A stretch of DNA of 21,771 nucleotides, taken from positions 1 to 21,771 of the forward strand of contig JADZET010000141.1 of NCBI GenBank assembly GCA_020850375.1, read 5' to 3'. A program made the translations under genes and the position numbers. The stretch is from Phycisphaeraceae bacterium. GTDB taxonomy: Bacteria; Planctomycetota; Phycisphaerae; Phycisphaerales; Phycisphaeraceae. Shown in pieces: positions 5,812 to 14,188 of the stretch (position 1 is its first letter; each line of letters starts with the position of its first letter). The notes beneath the pieces were generated by a model. That model was given only the letters and a program-made list of their open reading frames with translations. It made no database searches and had not been told where the DNA came from.

Positions 5812-7767
5812 TCACACCCAATCCGACCGGCTCGTCCAGCGGACGAAGCCCTCGATGGCCTCGTACTCGGCCAGCCCCAGCTTGTCGTAGAGCCGCGCCG
5901 TCGCCCGGTTGCGGTCCTCGGCACGCTGCCAGAACTCGCGGGCGTCGAAGCCCGGGAACAACGCCTTGTCCTTCTGCGACTCGTGCTTGAAGATCGCCGT
6001 CCGCTTGCGCATGAGCTCCTGCGGCGAGATGGGCACAGCCATCTCGATGTTCTCCGGCTCCCATTCCTGCCACGCCCCGCGGTAGAGCCAGACCTCGCAG
6101 GGCTTCATCCACGGCTCGTCCCTGACGACCCCCAGCGCCCGGATGATCGCCGCCAGGCACACACGGTGCGTCCCGTGCGGGTCCGACAGGTCGCCGGCCG
6201 CGTAGACCTGGTGCGGCTGGAGCTTGCGGAGCAGGTCCACGATGATCCGGATGTCCGCGTCGCTCAGCGGCTTCTTGCGCACCCGGCCGGTCTCGTAGAA
6301 GGGCATGTCCAGGAAGTGCAGGTTCTGCATCCGCACCCCGCAGCACCGCCCGGCCGCCTTGGCCTCGCCGCGGCGGATCAGCCCCTTGATCTTCTGCACC
6401 TCCTCGGAGTCCACCTGCCCGGCCTGCTTGTGCTTGAGGAACTCCTCGATGTGCTTCTCGAGCTCCGTCACCCGCTTGTCCTCGATGCCGAAGATCTGGT
6501 TGAACTCCGACGCGAAGTCCGCGAACCGGATCGCGTCGTCGTCGAAGACCGCGATGTTGCCCGAGGTCTGGTACGCCACGTGCACCTCATGCCCTTGGTC
6601 GACCAGCCGCAGCAGCGTCCCGCCCATGGAGATCACGTCGTCGTCGGGGTGCGGCGAGAAGATCACCACCCGCTTGGGATAGACCTCGTCCGTCGGCCGG
6701 CGCCGTTCGCTGGGCCGCTGGGCCTTGGCCGGCTTGCCGCCCGGCCAGCCGGTGATCGTGTCCTGCATGGTCCGAAAGATCTCGATGTTGATGCTGTACG
6801 CCGGCCCGTGCTCGGCCAGGAGGTCCTGCAGCCCGGTCTCGTTGTAGTCCTCGTCGGTGAGCTTGAGGATCGGCTTCTCGACCTTGCGCGCCAGCCAGAT
6901 GACGGCCTTGCGGATCGTCGCCGGCGTCCACTCCACGGGCCCGAGCAGCCAGGGCGTCTTGCACCGTGTCAGCTCGCTCGCCGCCGCCTTGTCGAGAATG
7001 ATCTGCGCGTTGCCGTGCTCCTGAAGGAAGCTCGCCGCCACCGTCGCGGTGATCGGCCCCTCGACGGCCTGGGCGATGATCGGCGCCTTGTGCTCGCCGA
7101 AGGCCATCAGGATCACCCGCCTGGCCGTCAGGATCGTCCCCACGCCCATGGTGATCGCCCGCCTCGGCACGTTCTCCTCGCCGAAAAAGTCGCTCGCCGC
7201 GTCCAGCCGCGTCACCCGGTCCAGCGAGATCAGGCGTGTCCGGCTGGTCTTACCCGAGCCCGGCTCATTGAATCCCACGTGGCCCGTCCGGCCGATGCCC
7301 AGGATCTGCAGGTCGATCCCGCCGCTCTCGGTGATCTTCTTCTCGTACGCCCGGCAGTGGGCGAGCACCTGCGTAGGATCGAGCGTGCCGTCGGGGATGT
7401 TGATGTTCTGCCGCGGCACGTCCACGCGGTCGAACAGGTGCTCGAACATGAACCGGTGGTAGCTCTGCAGCTCATCCGGCTTCATGGGGAAGTATTCGTC
7501 GAGGTTGAACGTGATGACGTTCTTGAAGCTCAGCTTCTCCTGCTCGTGCAGGCGGACCAGCTCGTCGTAGACGCCCGTCGGCGTCGACCCCGTGGCCAGG
7601 CCCAGCACGCACGTCTGCCCCGCGGCCGCCTTGCCGCGGATCAGGGCCGCGATCTCCTGCGCCACGGCCAGGCTGGCCTGCTTGGCCTGCTCAAAAACCT
7701 TCGTCGGGATCAGCTCCTTCTGGGAGAGGATCTCCTCCATGGCGATCGAACGGTCAGCGACGGTCAT
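5812..7767 (-). CDS. nagB: Glucosamine-6-phosphate deaminase-like protein fused to a PIG-L (LmbE) deacetylase domain
   Basis: Two enzymes are joined in one 651-residue chain. Residues about 20-340 are NagB-like: LATGSTPTGVYDEL (phosphate-binding loop, about 57-70), FNLDEY with Asp90 (the E. coli Asp72 position), and LGIGRTGHVGFNEPGS (157-171). His163 and Glu168 match E. coli His143 and Glu148, but the residue at the Asp141 position is Thr161. Residues about 365-651 are a PIG-L/LmbE domain, a zinc-dependent N-acetylglucosaminyl deacetylase fold. It has SPHPDDD (371-377) and DPHGTHR (529-535), which supply the expected His and Asp zinc ligands. This arrangement is a known fusion class, usually about 650 residues, so the length supports the start at 7767, where GGAAGG (7777-7782) is 9 bases away. 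The inferred joint role is deacetylation and deamination of an N-acetylamino sugar. The Thr substitution makes classical NagB activity uncertain. The TIM-barrel gene follows directly. Confidence 0.93.
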   Translation of the reverse strand: MTVADRSIAMEEILSQKELIPTKVFEQAKQASLAVAQEIAALIRGKAAAGQTCVLGLATGSTPTGVYDELVRLHEQEKLSFKNVITFNLDEYFPMKPDELQSYHRFMFEHLFDRVDVPRQNINIPDGTLDPTQVLAHCRAYEKKITESGGIDLQILGIGRTGHVGFNEPGSGKTSRTRLISLDRVTRLDAASDFFGEENVPRRAITMGVGTILTARRVILMAFGEHKAPIIAQAVEGPITATVAASFLQEHGNAQIILDKAAASELTRCKTPWLLGPVEWTPATIRKAVIWLARKVEKPILKLTDEDYNETGLQDLLAEHGPAYSINIEIFRTMQDTITGWPGGKPAKAQRPSERRRPTDEVYPKRVVIFSPHPDDDVISMGGTLLRLVDQGHEVHVAYQTSGNIAVFDDDAIRFADFASEFNQIFGIEDKRVTELEKHIEEFLKHKQAGQVDSEEVQKIKGLIRRGEAKAAGRCCGVRMQNLHFLDMPFYETGRVRKKPLSDADIRIIVDLLRKLQPHQVYAAGDLSDPHGTHRVCLAAIIRALGVVRDEPWMKPCEVWLYRGAWQEWEPENIEMAVPISPQELMRKRTAIFKHESQKDKALFPGFDAREFWQRAEDRNRATARLYDKLGLAEYEAIEGFVRWTSRSDWV

Positions 7768-7881
7768 GACGTGCATCCTTCCGCCTCGGCTCCTGCTCAG
7801 AGCCGGGATGGGGGGTGTGACGATACCACGTTTGTGACGGTGGGTGGGTGGGGCTTCCACACCCTTGCCGAAACCCTTGGC

Positions 7882-8658
7882 TCAGGCCCCAGCCGTCGGT
7901 CGGGCCTTCTCGGCGGCGGCGATATTATCCGCAAAGTGGTGTAAATCCAAAGTGCCGATCAGAAGACTCGTCACCCCCGGCTCGCCAAGCACCCAACGGA
8001 TCGCCCTGCCTGCCTCCAGACGCCCCGACGCCAGCCCCTTTTTCACCAGCACGCCAACGCCCCGGCGGTGGGCCTCCCGGATCACCGGCCGATGGCTGTC
8101 GTTCTCGGGGTGAAATTCCACCGCCAGCACGTCCGACCAGTCCAAGGCCCGCATCGCCCCCTCCACCGTCTTGCCCGACAGGCCGATCCCCCGCGTCAGC
8201 CCCCGCCTCTTGATCTCCAGCAGCCCTTCAACCGTGTCCGTCTGAGTCTGGATCCACTCGTCGCGGCCGTCGGAGTGGATCAAGAGCAGGTCCACCGCCT
8301 CGGTACGCAGCCGGCGGAGGCTCGCCTCCAGGCTTACACGCACCTCACGAGCGGAGAACTCGAAGCTCGACCGCCCCCCCTCGAATCGCTCGCCGACCTT
8401 GGTCGCCAGGACATACTCCGCCCGCCGATGGCCGACGGCTCGCCCGATCCGCTCCTCGCTCAGCCCGTACGCCGGGGCCGTGTCGATCAGGTTCACCCCC
8501 AGGTCCAGCACGCCGTTGAGCAATCGCGCTGCGGCCTGCTCATCAGGCAGCTCGTAAGCCTGGGGATACTTCGCGCCGACGTTGCGGCCGATCTTGAACG
8601 CCCCGAACCCGATGGGCGTCACGGGCAGGCCGAGCTTGCCTAGGGGTTGGTGTACCAC
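7882..8658 (-). CDS. Aldo/keto reductase
   Basis: This NAD(P)H-dependent oxidoreductase has the aldo/keto reductase barrel. The tetrad is complete: Asp and Tyr in [16 protein letters not shown], Lys in LATKVG and His in DLLLIHSDG. The C-terminal nucleotide-binding region is present ([15 protein letters not shown]). The length of about 258 residues is short for the family (often 280-330) but complete. A GTG start at 8658 gives [21 protein letters not shown], where family homology begins, and overlaps the upstream FAD oxidoreductase gene by 19 bases. An ATG at 8706 would add 16 Arg/Pro-rich residues that are antisense-like and unlikely. The overlap implies translational coupling. The substrate is unknown. 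The partner flavoprotein suggests a shared pathway in sugar or polyol oxidation and reduction (inference). Confidence 0.92.
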   Translation of the reverse strand: MVHQPLGKLGLPVTPIGFGAFKIGRNVGAKYPQAYELPDEQAAARLLNGVLDLGVNLIDTAPAYGLSEERIGRAVGHRRAEYVLATKVGERFEGGRSSFEFSAREVRVSLEASLRRLRTEAVDLLLIHSDGRDEWIQTQTDTVEGLLEIKRRGLTRGIGLSGKTVEGAMRALDWSDVLAVEFHPENDSHRPVIREAHRRGVGVLVKKGLASGRLEAGRAIRWVLGEPGVTSLLIGTLDLHHFADNIAAAEKARPTAGA

Positions 8659-9938
8659 TTCGTGGCGAGCTCCCACGGCGGGGCGGCGACGCGCGGGCGC
8701 GGCCACTCGGCCACCACCTGATCGGGGTAGTCCGGGTCATGGTCGTCGGCCGCGCTGGTCCACGTCTCGCCGGACGACTCGCGCAGCCAGACGCCCGAGC
8801 CGTGCGAGACGTTCTGCCCCACCGGCTTGCCGATCATGCCCACGATCCGCCTGGCCAGCACCGGCGCCAGCACCAGTTTCGTCGGCCAGGCGGTGATAAT
8901 GTTCCCTTCGAGGACCGCGTGCTCATGGTCCGGCCGGCGCCTCCCGGGGGTGGCGGCCTCGGCCTTGTCGATCCTGTACGTCGTCCACTCCACGCCCGTC
9001 AGGTCCACCGCCGGCAGCGTGTGATGCAACTCCCTGATCGTGTAACGGATCAGCTCGGTCGGCCCCATGTTCACGCCGTCCTCGGAGATCTTCCCGCCGA
9101 TCTGCCAGACCTGCTCGCCCTGGAAGTTGTCGATGGTGGTGATCGTCACCCGCGTGTGGGCCCCGTGGACGCAGTGCCCGAAGACCGCCGGCAGCTTGCC
9201 CCGCGCCACGACGATCTGCACGCCCCGCCGCTGCATCGCCCCCCCCGGGAGGTTCAGCCGCCGGCGTAATTCCTCGTTGCCCTGCCCGGCCGCCAGGATC
9301 ACGTGCCGCGGCCGCAGCACCATCCGCGTGCCGTTGGACGGCGAACGCAGGAACACCGTGTCCACCCCGCCGGGCTTCTTCGTCTTCTTGGACGAAAACT
9401 CCAGCCCCGTCTGCGCGTCGATCCGCAGCACGCGCGACCGGTTGGCCTGGAACAGCCCGTGCAGGAAGCTCCCCGGGTCGATCACCGGCTCGGCGATCCG
9501 CATCACCGACGACGCGCCCCGCAGCACCGCCGGCCAGAGCTTCTTCTCGATCGTCTGCGGCCGGACCCGCAGGCTCACCCTCGCCCCCGAGAAACCCAGC
9601 CACGATCGCAGCGACCGCGTCCGCCAGAGGTGGCACGCGTCGGCCCGGATCCGCGTGTCGCTCAGATCCGGCTGGTCGTGGCCCTCGAGGCACCGTCGCC
9701 ACAGCGCCGGCATCTCCGCCACCGCCGCGGCCGACTCGGTCAGGAGTCCCCCGAGGCTGTACTTCAGGCCCCCGTGGATGATCCCCTGCGACGCGATCGT
9801 CTGCCCCGCCCCCAGCGCGTCGCTCTCGAGCAGCAGCGCCCGATAGCCGAGCCTCCGCAGGTCGTCCAGGAGCCACAGCCCCGCCGCGCCGCCGCCGAAG
9901 ATTACGGCGTCGAGTTTCACCGGTCCGGCCAACGTCAT
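8640..9938 (-). CDS. FAD-dependent oxidoreductase (DAO/GlpA-like)
   Basis: This 432-residue flavoprotein of the D-amino-acid oxidase/glycerol-3-phosphate dehydrogenase superfamily starts with a Rossmann dinucleotide-binding motif ([16 protein letters not shown], residues 11-26). An acidic residue ending beta-2 follows (LLLESDALG), and then [12 protein letters not shown], the stretch that binds flavin near the substrate in GlpA- and L-2-hydroxyglutarate oxidase-like enzymes. A second nucleotide-contact strand is [13 protein letters not shown]. No signal peptide or membrane helix is seen. The ATG at 9938 has GAGG five bases ahead. The gene overlaps the following aldo/keto reductase. The substrate cannot be assigned; a 2-hydroxy acid, amino acid or polyol phosphate is possible. 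Confidence 0.88.
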   Translation of the reverse strand: MTLAGPVKLDAVIFGGGAAGLWLLDDLRRLGYRALLLESDALGAGQTIASQGIIHGGLKYSLGGLLTESAAAVAEMPALWRRCLEGHDQPDLSDTRIRADACHLWRTRSLRSWLGFSGARVSLRVRPQTIEKKLWPAVLRGASSVMRIAEPVIDPGSFLHGLFQANRSRVLRIDAQTGLEFSSKKTKKPGGVDTVFLRSPSNGTRMVLRPRHVILAAGQGNEELRRRLNLPGGAMQRRGVQIVVARGKLPAVFGHCVHGAHTRVTITTIDNFQGEQVWQIGGKISEDGVNMGPTELIRYTIRELHHTLPAVDLTGVEWTTYRIDKAEAATPGRRRPDHEHAVLEGNIITAWPTKLVLAPVLARRIVGMIGKPVGQNVSHGSGVWLRESSGETWTSAADDHDPDYPDQVVAEWPRPRVAAPPWELATKWYTNP

Positions 9939-10001
9939 CGTCGCCTCACGCCATGCTCAGATGCTTGCCCGCGGGCCCGACGCCCGCCGCGACCTTCTCC
10001 C

Positions 10002-10019
10002 ACGGTGCGACCGCACCGT
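10002..10019. repeat. Perfect 18-nt palindrome between the LysM gene and the FAD oxidoreductase gene
   Basis: ACGGTGCG and CGCACCGT are exact complements around a 2-nt centre. No T run follows on either strand, so it is not a standard intrinsic terminator. The 8-bp stem resembles the 8-3-8 palindromes elsewhere in the window, but the loop length differs. Confidence 0.45.
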
Positions 10020-10036
10020 CAGAATCACTCCATGGA

Positions 10037-10064
10037 GCCTCGTGGTCATCAACAACCGCGAGGC
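10037..10064 (-). terminator. Hairpin just past the LysM gene stop, possible terminator
   Basis: GCCTCG pairs with CGAGGC and, past one mismatch, GGT pairs with ACC, with an 8-nt loop. It lies four bases downstream of the LysM stop codon (10068). There is no T tract, so if it ends transcription it does so inefficiently or with Rho; it may instead protect the 3' end. Confidence 0.3.
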
Positions 10065-10067
10065 CCG

Positions 10068-10943
10068 TCACCGCGCGCCCTGCGGCGCCGGCGGGATGAC
10101 CAGTTTCGTCCCCGCGTCGAGCTGATCGGGGTTGTTGTTCAGGGCCTGCTTGTTGGCGCTGTAGATCGTCCGCCACAGCCGCCCGTCCCCGTAGTGCTGC
10201 ACCGCCACCGACCAGAGCGTATCGCCCGGACGGACGGTGTAAGCCACGCTCGACGGCGCCGGCTGCTGCGGCTGGGCCGTCGTCTGCTGTTCCTGATTGC
10301 GGATCTGGGCCAGGCTCGGAAGACGGATCACCTGCCCGACCGAGAGCTTGGTCGGATCGACGCGCGGGTTGGCCTGGGCGATCTCCTGCCAGTAGCGATC
10401 CGAGCCATAGACGCTCACGGCGATCGACGCGAAGGTGTCGCCGGACTTGATCGTGTAGGGCCGTGTCCCGTCGGCTGGGGCGCCGGTCGGGCGGACACCG
10501 TTGCCGGTCAGTCCCGTGCCGGGCTCGACGGGCCGGGCGGTCGGCGTCGGTGCGCCCACCGCGGTCAAGCCGCCGGGCAAGGTCACCGTCGGCGCGGGCG
10601 TGGGGGCAGGTCGAGGCGTCGGGACCGCGGCCGACGCGGGCGCGGTCGGCATCGCCGCGGGCTGCATCTGCGAGCCCGTGGGCGGCGGCGTGATCGGCGA
10701 ACCCGGCGCATACGTCGACGTCGCGCCCAGAGGGTTCGGCCCCGGTTGGTTCGGGCTCGGCCGGCTCGGGTCCGACGCCGGCGACGAGCCCAGCGCGAAC
10801 CGGCCCGACGTGTCGCTCGCCTGCCCCAGACGCACCATCTCGCCGCCCCGCGGTGGGTTGTCCTGGTACAAGAAGTGATAGCCGACGATCAGCAGACAGA
10901 TCGCCACCGTCAACACCAACGCCACGTTGTACGGATTCTTCAT
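10068..10943 (-). CDS. Membrane-anchored protein with two LysM domains
   Basis: The 291-residue protein begins MKNPYN and then has a single hydrophobic helix (residues about 7-25, VALVLTVAICLLIVGYHFLY), best read as an uncleaved anchor with the rest outside the cytoplasm. A Pro/Ala/Thr/Gly-rich linker (about 50-160) is followed by two LysM modules: YTIKSGDTFASIAVSVYG (163-209) and YTVRPGDTLWSVAVQHYG (235-284), separated by a Gln-rich spacer. LysM modules bind N-acetylglucosamine-containing polymers such as peptidoglycan, so a role in tethering membrane to wall or in envelope assembly is likely. No catalytic domain is present. The start at 10943 has GGAGG eight bases upstream (10952-10956); the longer frame to 11114 runs into the divergent promoter region and is rejected. 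A weak TACACT -10 box lies at 10971-10976. Confidence 0.9.
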   Translation of the reverse strand: MKNPYNVALVLTVAICLLIVGYHFLYQDNPPRGGEMVRLGQASDTSGRFALGSSPASDPSRPSPNQPGPNPLGATSTYAPGSPITPPPTGSQMQPAAMPTAPASAAVPTPRPAPTPAPTVTLPGGLTAVGAPTPTARPVEPGTGLTGNGVRPTGAPADGTRPYTIKSGDTFASIAVSVYGSDRYWQEIAQANPRVDPTKLSVGQVIRLPSLAQIRNQEQQTTAQPQQPAPSSVAYTVRPGDTLWSVAVQHYGDGRLWRTIYSANKQALNNNPDQLDAGTKLVIPPAPQGAR

Positions 10944-11069
10944 CGCTCGAGCCTCCATGCCAATCGCCACAGTGTAACGCCCCCGCGCCCGTCCAGCCAT
11001 GTCAAGACGCCGGCCCGGCCGGCCGATGATGCCGATGCACGCCCTGACGCATTCTCGGGGCCGATTTGG

Positions 11070-11098
11070 TTGACACCCCACCCCCGCAGACCTACATT
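11070..11098 (+). promoter_or_regulatory. Sigma-70-type promoter for the STAS gene
   Basis: A perfect TTGACA (11070-11075), a 17-base spacer and TACATT (11093-11098, 4 of 6) precede the STAS ATG at 11133, giving a predicted leader of about 28 nt with GGAGA seven bases before the start. This is the cleanest -35/spacer combination in the window. Confidence 0.6.
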
Positions 11099-11132
11099 CG
11101 CCTGGCCCTTCCATTCATCCCGGAGAACGCCG

Positions 11133-11492
11133 ATGCCCGCCAAAGATTCACGCCTGGTCGTCGAGATCGACGGCGATGTCACCCGCGTCAGCTTCCTCGA
11201 ACGCAACATCCTCGAGGAGGCCCTGATCCAGCGCATCGGCGACGAGATCAGTCAGATCATCGACCAGACGACCAACCCCAAGCTCCTGATCAGCTTCAAG
11301 GGCGTCGAGCACCTGTCCTCCGCCGCCCTGGGCATGCTCATCAACATCAACAACAAGGTCCGCAAGCGCGGCGGCCAGCTCCGACTGGCCCACATCGACC
11401 CCCAGATCTACGAGGTCTTCACCATCACCAAGCTCAACAAGCTCTTCCAGATCCACGACGACGCCCAGCAAGCCCAATCCAGCTTCCGCTAA
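11133..11492 (+). CDS. STAS-domain anti-sigma factor antagonist (SpoIIAA/RsbV-like)
   Basis: This 119-residue single-domain protein has the STAS fold. In the SpoIIAA/RsbV family such proteins bind an anti-sigma kinase and release the sigma factor when unphosphorylated. The core strand and helix are recognisable: LLISFKGVEHLSSAALGMLI, in which Ser62 or Ser63 matches the Ser that the partner kinase phosphorylates. The C-terminal half is LRLAHIDPQIYEVFTITKLNKLF, the usual last strand and helix. The ATG at 11133 follows GGAGA. An ATPase of the matching kinase family lies 96 bases downstream on the same strand, so the two likely form a partner switch. No sigma factor or PP2C phosphatase gene is nearby. 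Confidence 0.93.
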   Translation: MPAKDSRLVVEIDGDVTRVSFLERNILEEALIQRIGDEISQIIDQTTNPKLLISFKGVEHLSSAALGMLININNKVRKRGGQLRLAHIDPQIYEVFTITKLNKLFQIHDDAQQAQSSFR

Positions 11493-11588
11493 CCCCCCCG
11501 CCCCCGGAAGTTTTCTCCGGTGGTCTAGGATTCATCAAACGGCACACCCGGTTTTCCATCCCTGATTCGACGGAGGCGTCCAGCTTTC

Positions 11589-12014
11589 ATGGCCGGCTCG
11601 TCCACCAAGACCATGGTCGTCGCCAGCAACCCCCAGGCCCTGGCCGAGCTGCGGCAGCAGGTGGTCCAGGCCGTCCGCTCCCATGACTTCCCCGACGCAG
11701 CCATCTTCGCCATCCAGCTCTCGCTCGACGAGGCCTTCTGCAACGCCATCCGCCACGGCAACCAGGGCGACCCCCGGAAGGTCGTCACCGTCAGCTACGA
11801 TGTCACCGACGAGGCCGCCACCATCTCCGTCACCGACCAGGGCCCCGGCTTCGACCCCGACGGCGTGCCTGACCCCACACTCGAAGAGAATCTCACCCGG
11901 CCCAGCGGCAGGGGGGTCATGCTCATGCGGCAGTACATGACCGAAGTGAAATTCAGCCAGGGCGGCCGAACCGTGACCATGATCAAGCGCCGGGATTGCA
12001 GCAAGCCGCTCTGA
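11589..12014 (+). CDS. RsbW/SpoIIAB-like ATP-binding anti-sigma kinase
   Basis: This 141-residue GHKL ATPase (HATPase_c_2 type) probably phosphorylates the upstream STAS protein and may sequester a sigma factor or another partner. The N box is LDEAFCNAIRHGN (46-58), the G1 box is DQGPGFD (83-89) and the G2 box is SGRGVMLMRQYM (106-117). The domain is complete and has no sensor or receiver attached, as is normal for this family. The likely Shine-Dalgarno GGAGG is about 12 bases from the ATG, which is longer than ideal. Gene order STAS then kinase matches the rsbV-rsbW order of other bacteria, but the sigma factor that usually follows is missing. Confidence 0.92.
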   Translation: MAGSSTKTMVVASNPQALAELRQQVVQAVRSHDFPDAAIFAIQLSLDEAFCNAIRHGNQGDPRKVVTVSYDVTDEAATISVTDQGPGFDPDGVPDPTLEENLTRPSGRGVMLMRQYMTEVKFSQGGRTVTMIKRRDCSKPL

Positions 12015-12040
12015 CCCTGGCCGACATCTCATCGCCGTCA

Positions 12041-12056
12041 CGTATTAAAAAATACG
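12041..12056. repeat. AT-rich inverted repeat downstream of the RsbW-like gene
   Basis: CGTATT and AATACG flank AAAA in an AT-rich patch (about 12040-12090) that stands out in this GC-rich window. It sits 27 bases after the RsbW-like stop and may mark a transcription end or a promoter region for ybeY. No clear T run or -35/-10 pair was found, so its role is open. Confidence 0.35.
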
Positions 12057-12211
12057 CATAAGCAATTGATTTCATTGGTGTTATCGTCTGTCCATGATCC
12101 GCGGGGCCTGTCTCAGCTTTCCCCCAGTTCCCCGGGCGTGTAAACTCCAGCGTTGCCCATCGTCGTCGGGACGATCTGGACCTCATCCGCACGACTACCC
12201 ACACCTAAGCC

Positions 12212-12778
12212 TTGCCCGCGACCACCCCTAAGCGTCTTAAGCCCCGCACCAACAAGACTCGCCCAGCACGGGACGCAGCCAAAGCCAGCCCTACACCCGT
12301 CAACGGTCGGGCCTTGGACGTCGATTGCCGCATCTTCGGACAAGACGTCGAGCCTCCCGCGGCCAAGTGGCTTCCCGCCAAGCTCGCCCAAGCCGCCCAC
12401 CGACTCGGCGTCCGCAAGGGACACCTGAGCGTCGCCATTGTCGGCGACCGCCGGATGGCGTCCGTCCACCAGCAGTTCTCCAACACCCCCGGCACCACCG
12501 ACGTGCTGACCTTCGACCTCCGCGAGCCGGGCCAGAAGACCCTCGAGGGCGAGCTGATCCTCTGCCGCGACCAGGCCCGCCGTCAGGCCCGCCAGCGCGG
12601 CCACGACACGCGCACCGAGCTGCTGCTCTACGCCGTCCACGGCCTGCTGCACCTGCTCGGCCACGACGACCACGACCCCACGAAGTGTCGACGGATGCAC
12701 GCCCTCGAGGACCAGGTCCTGACCAGCCTGGGCCTGGGCAAGGTCTTCACCGCACCGCCCGCGAGAAACGCCAAGTGA
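12212..12778 (+). CDS. ybeY: Endoribonuclease YbeY (rRNA maturation factor)
   Basis: YbeY is a zinc-dependent single-strand RNase needed for 16S rRNA 3'-end maturation and ribosome quality control. The signature zinc site is YAVHGLLHLLGHDDHD (140-155), with His143, His147 and His154 as ligands. Also present are FSNTPGTTDVLTFDL, matching the family block before the zinc site, and the strand LEGELILC. The protein of 188 residues has a basic, Pro-rich N-terminal extension of about 35 residues compared with E. coli. The TTG at 12212 is the first possible start, since an in-frame TAA precedes it by one codon. A second TTG near 12314 could be the true start and would remove the extension. The stop overlaps the GTG start of the CorC-like gene, as in the ybeY-ybeX pair of other bacteria. 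Confidence 0.92.
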   Translation: MPATTPKRLKPRTNKTRPARDAAKASPTPVNGRALDVDCRIFGQDVEPPAAKWLPAKLAQAAHRLGVRKGHLSVAIVGDRRMASVHQQFSNTPGTTDVLTFDLREPGQKTLEGELILCRDQARRQARQRGHDTRTELLLYAVHGLLHLLGHDDHDPTKCRRMHALEDQVLTSLGLGKVFTAPPARNAK

Positions 12779-14100
12779 CCGACTCCGCCCTCCTGATCGC
12801 CCTGCTCGCCAGCATGCTCAGCGGCTTTTTCGCCGCCAGCAACCTCGCACTCAAGTGGTTCAACCGCGGCAAGCTCGCCGAACTGCTCGATGCCCGTGGC
12901 CAGCTCCATCGTCTGGATGTCCTGAGCGACCGGCTCGTCTCCCTGCAGCTCATGACGGCCACGCTCCGCACCGCGCTGAACCTCTTTGTGCTGCTGGCCG
13001 TGCTGTATTACGTCGAGGTGCGCTTCGTCGGGCGGTGGCCGATCGGCCTGATCTACCTCGTGGCCTTCCTCGTCGCCGGCACCTTCGTCAGCATCCTGGC
13101 CGTGGCCGTCCCCACCAGCTGGGCCCGCTACCGCTCCGAGGCCATCCTCGTCCGCTCCCTGCCATTTCTGCTGGCCGTGCAGCGCGTGCTGTTGCCGCTC
13201 CTGCGCCTGCTGCACCTGGCCGACCCCATGGTCCGCCGCATCAGCGGGGCCGAGACCGACGAACCCACCCCCGCCAACGAGGCCTTGACGGACCAGGTCA
13301 TGTCCGTCGTCGAGGAGCACGTCGAGGAGGGCCATGTCGACGCTCTCCAGAAGCAGATGATCGAGGCCGTCTTTGAGTTCCGCTCCGTCACCGCCGGCCA
13401 GATCATGACCCCACGCACCGACATGGTCGGCGTCGAGATCAGCTCCGACCTCGCTCAGGTCCGCCAGGCCATCCTCGACAACGGCTTTAGCCGATACCCC
13501 GTCTACCGCGAGAGCCTCGACGACATCGTCGGCCTGCTCTACGTCAAGGACCTCGTCCGCTTCCTGGGCTTCGACGCCCAGCCGCTGGACCTTGCGGCCA
13601 TCCTCCGCGACGCCCTGATCGTTCCCGAGAGCAAGCCCGTGCAGGAGCTCCTGGCCGAGTTCAAGGCCCGCAAGGTCCACCTAGCCATCGTCCTGGACGA
13701 GTACGGCGGCACGGCCGGCCTGGTGAGCATCGAGGACGTGCTCGAGGAGCTCGTCGGCGAAATCCAGGACGAGTACGAATCGGCCCAGGACCAGCCGCGC
13801 ATCAGCCGCCTCGACGCCCGCTCCGCCGAGGTCGACGCCCGTGTCCGCGTCGACGAGCTCAACGACGCCATGACCCTGGAGCTGCCCGAGTCCGAGGACT
13901 ACGACACGGTGGGGGGGCTGGTCTTCTCGACCCTAGGCCACATCCCCATCGCCGGCGAGACGGTGGACATCCCCGGAGCCGACGTCCGGCTCGTCGTCCT
14001 CCAGGCCGAGCGGACCAAGATCAACCGCCTGCGCGTCGAGAGCCTCAGCGCCGCCGGCCGACCTGCCCAGGCGGTGGCCTCGAGCCGGCAGGCCAAGTGA
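12775..14100 (+). CDS. CNNM/CorC/TlyC-family membrane protein with CBS pair
   Basis: This 441-residue protein belongs to the hemolysin C/CorC group, implicated in magnesium and cobalt handling. The N-terminal DUF21-like part has about three hydrophobic helices: [20 protein letters not shown] (4-24), a segment around [12 protein letters not shown], and [25 protein letters not shown] pair follows, with [19 protein letters not shown] and [23 protein letters not shown] blocks. The chain ends in the CorC_HlyC transporter-associated domain ([20 protein letters not shown]). The GTG start at 12775 overlaps the ybeY TGA (AAGTGACC), so translation is coupled. The pairing with ybeY mirrors the E. coli ybeY-ybeX arrangement. 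The old hemolysin label is not supported by function. Confidence 0.92.
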   Translation: MTDSALLIALLASMLSGFFAASNLALKWFNRGKLAELLDARGQLHRLDVLSDRLVSLQLMTATLRTALNLFVLLAVLYYVEVRFVGRWPIGLIYLVAFLVAGTFVSILAVAVPTSWARYRSEAILVRSLPFLLAVQRVLLPLLRLLHLADPMVRRISGAETDEPTPANEALTDQVMSVVEEHVEEGHVDALQKQMIEAVFEFRSVTAGQIMTPRTDMVGVEISSDLAQVRQAILDNGFSRYPVYRESLDDIVGLLYVKDLVRFLGFDAQPLDLAAILRDALIVPESKPVQELLAEFKARKVHLAIVLDEYGGTAGLVSIEDVLEELVGEIQDEYESAQDQPRISRLDARSAEVDARVRVDELNDAMTLELPESEDYDTVGGLVFSTLGHIPIAGETVDIPGADVRLVVLQAERTKINRLRVESLSAAGRPAQAVASSRQAK

Positions 14101-14188
14101 CCATCTCCCTTCTCCTGGGCATCGACAGCGGTTTGTGCTAGATTTCAACGTCGCGTCGAGGCTGACCCTCACCTCTTCCGAGGCTGCC

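Noticed and set aside
5774..6346. N-terminal extension of the TIM-barrel isomerase frame into the nagB-PIG-L gene
   Set aside because: The upstream part overlaps the PIG-L coding region out of frame and has no homology; the isomerase begins at 5773 or at most 5812.
5983..7944. Open frame of 653 codons on the plus strand opposite the nagB-PIG-L gene
   Set aside because: It is antisense to a well-supported gene, has Arg/Leu/His-rich composition typical of reverse frames in GC-rich DNA, and shows no domain.
10002..10064. Strong intrinsic terminator after the LysM gene
   Set aside because: Two hairpins exist but neither is followed by a T run on the relevant strand.
9303..11114. Long plus-strand frame running from opposite the FAD oxidoreductase into the STAS gene
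   Set aside because: Only its last 119 codons (from 11133) are a recognisable protein; the rest is antisense to two minus-strand genes.
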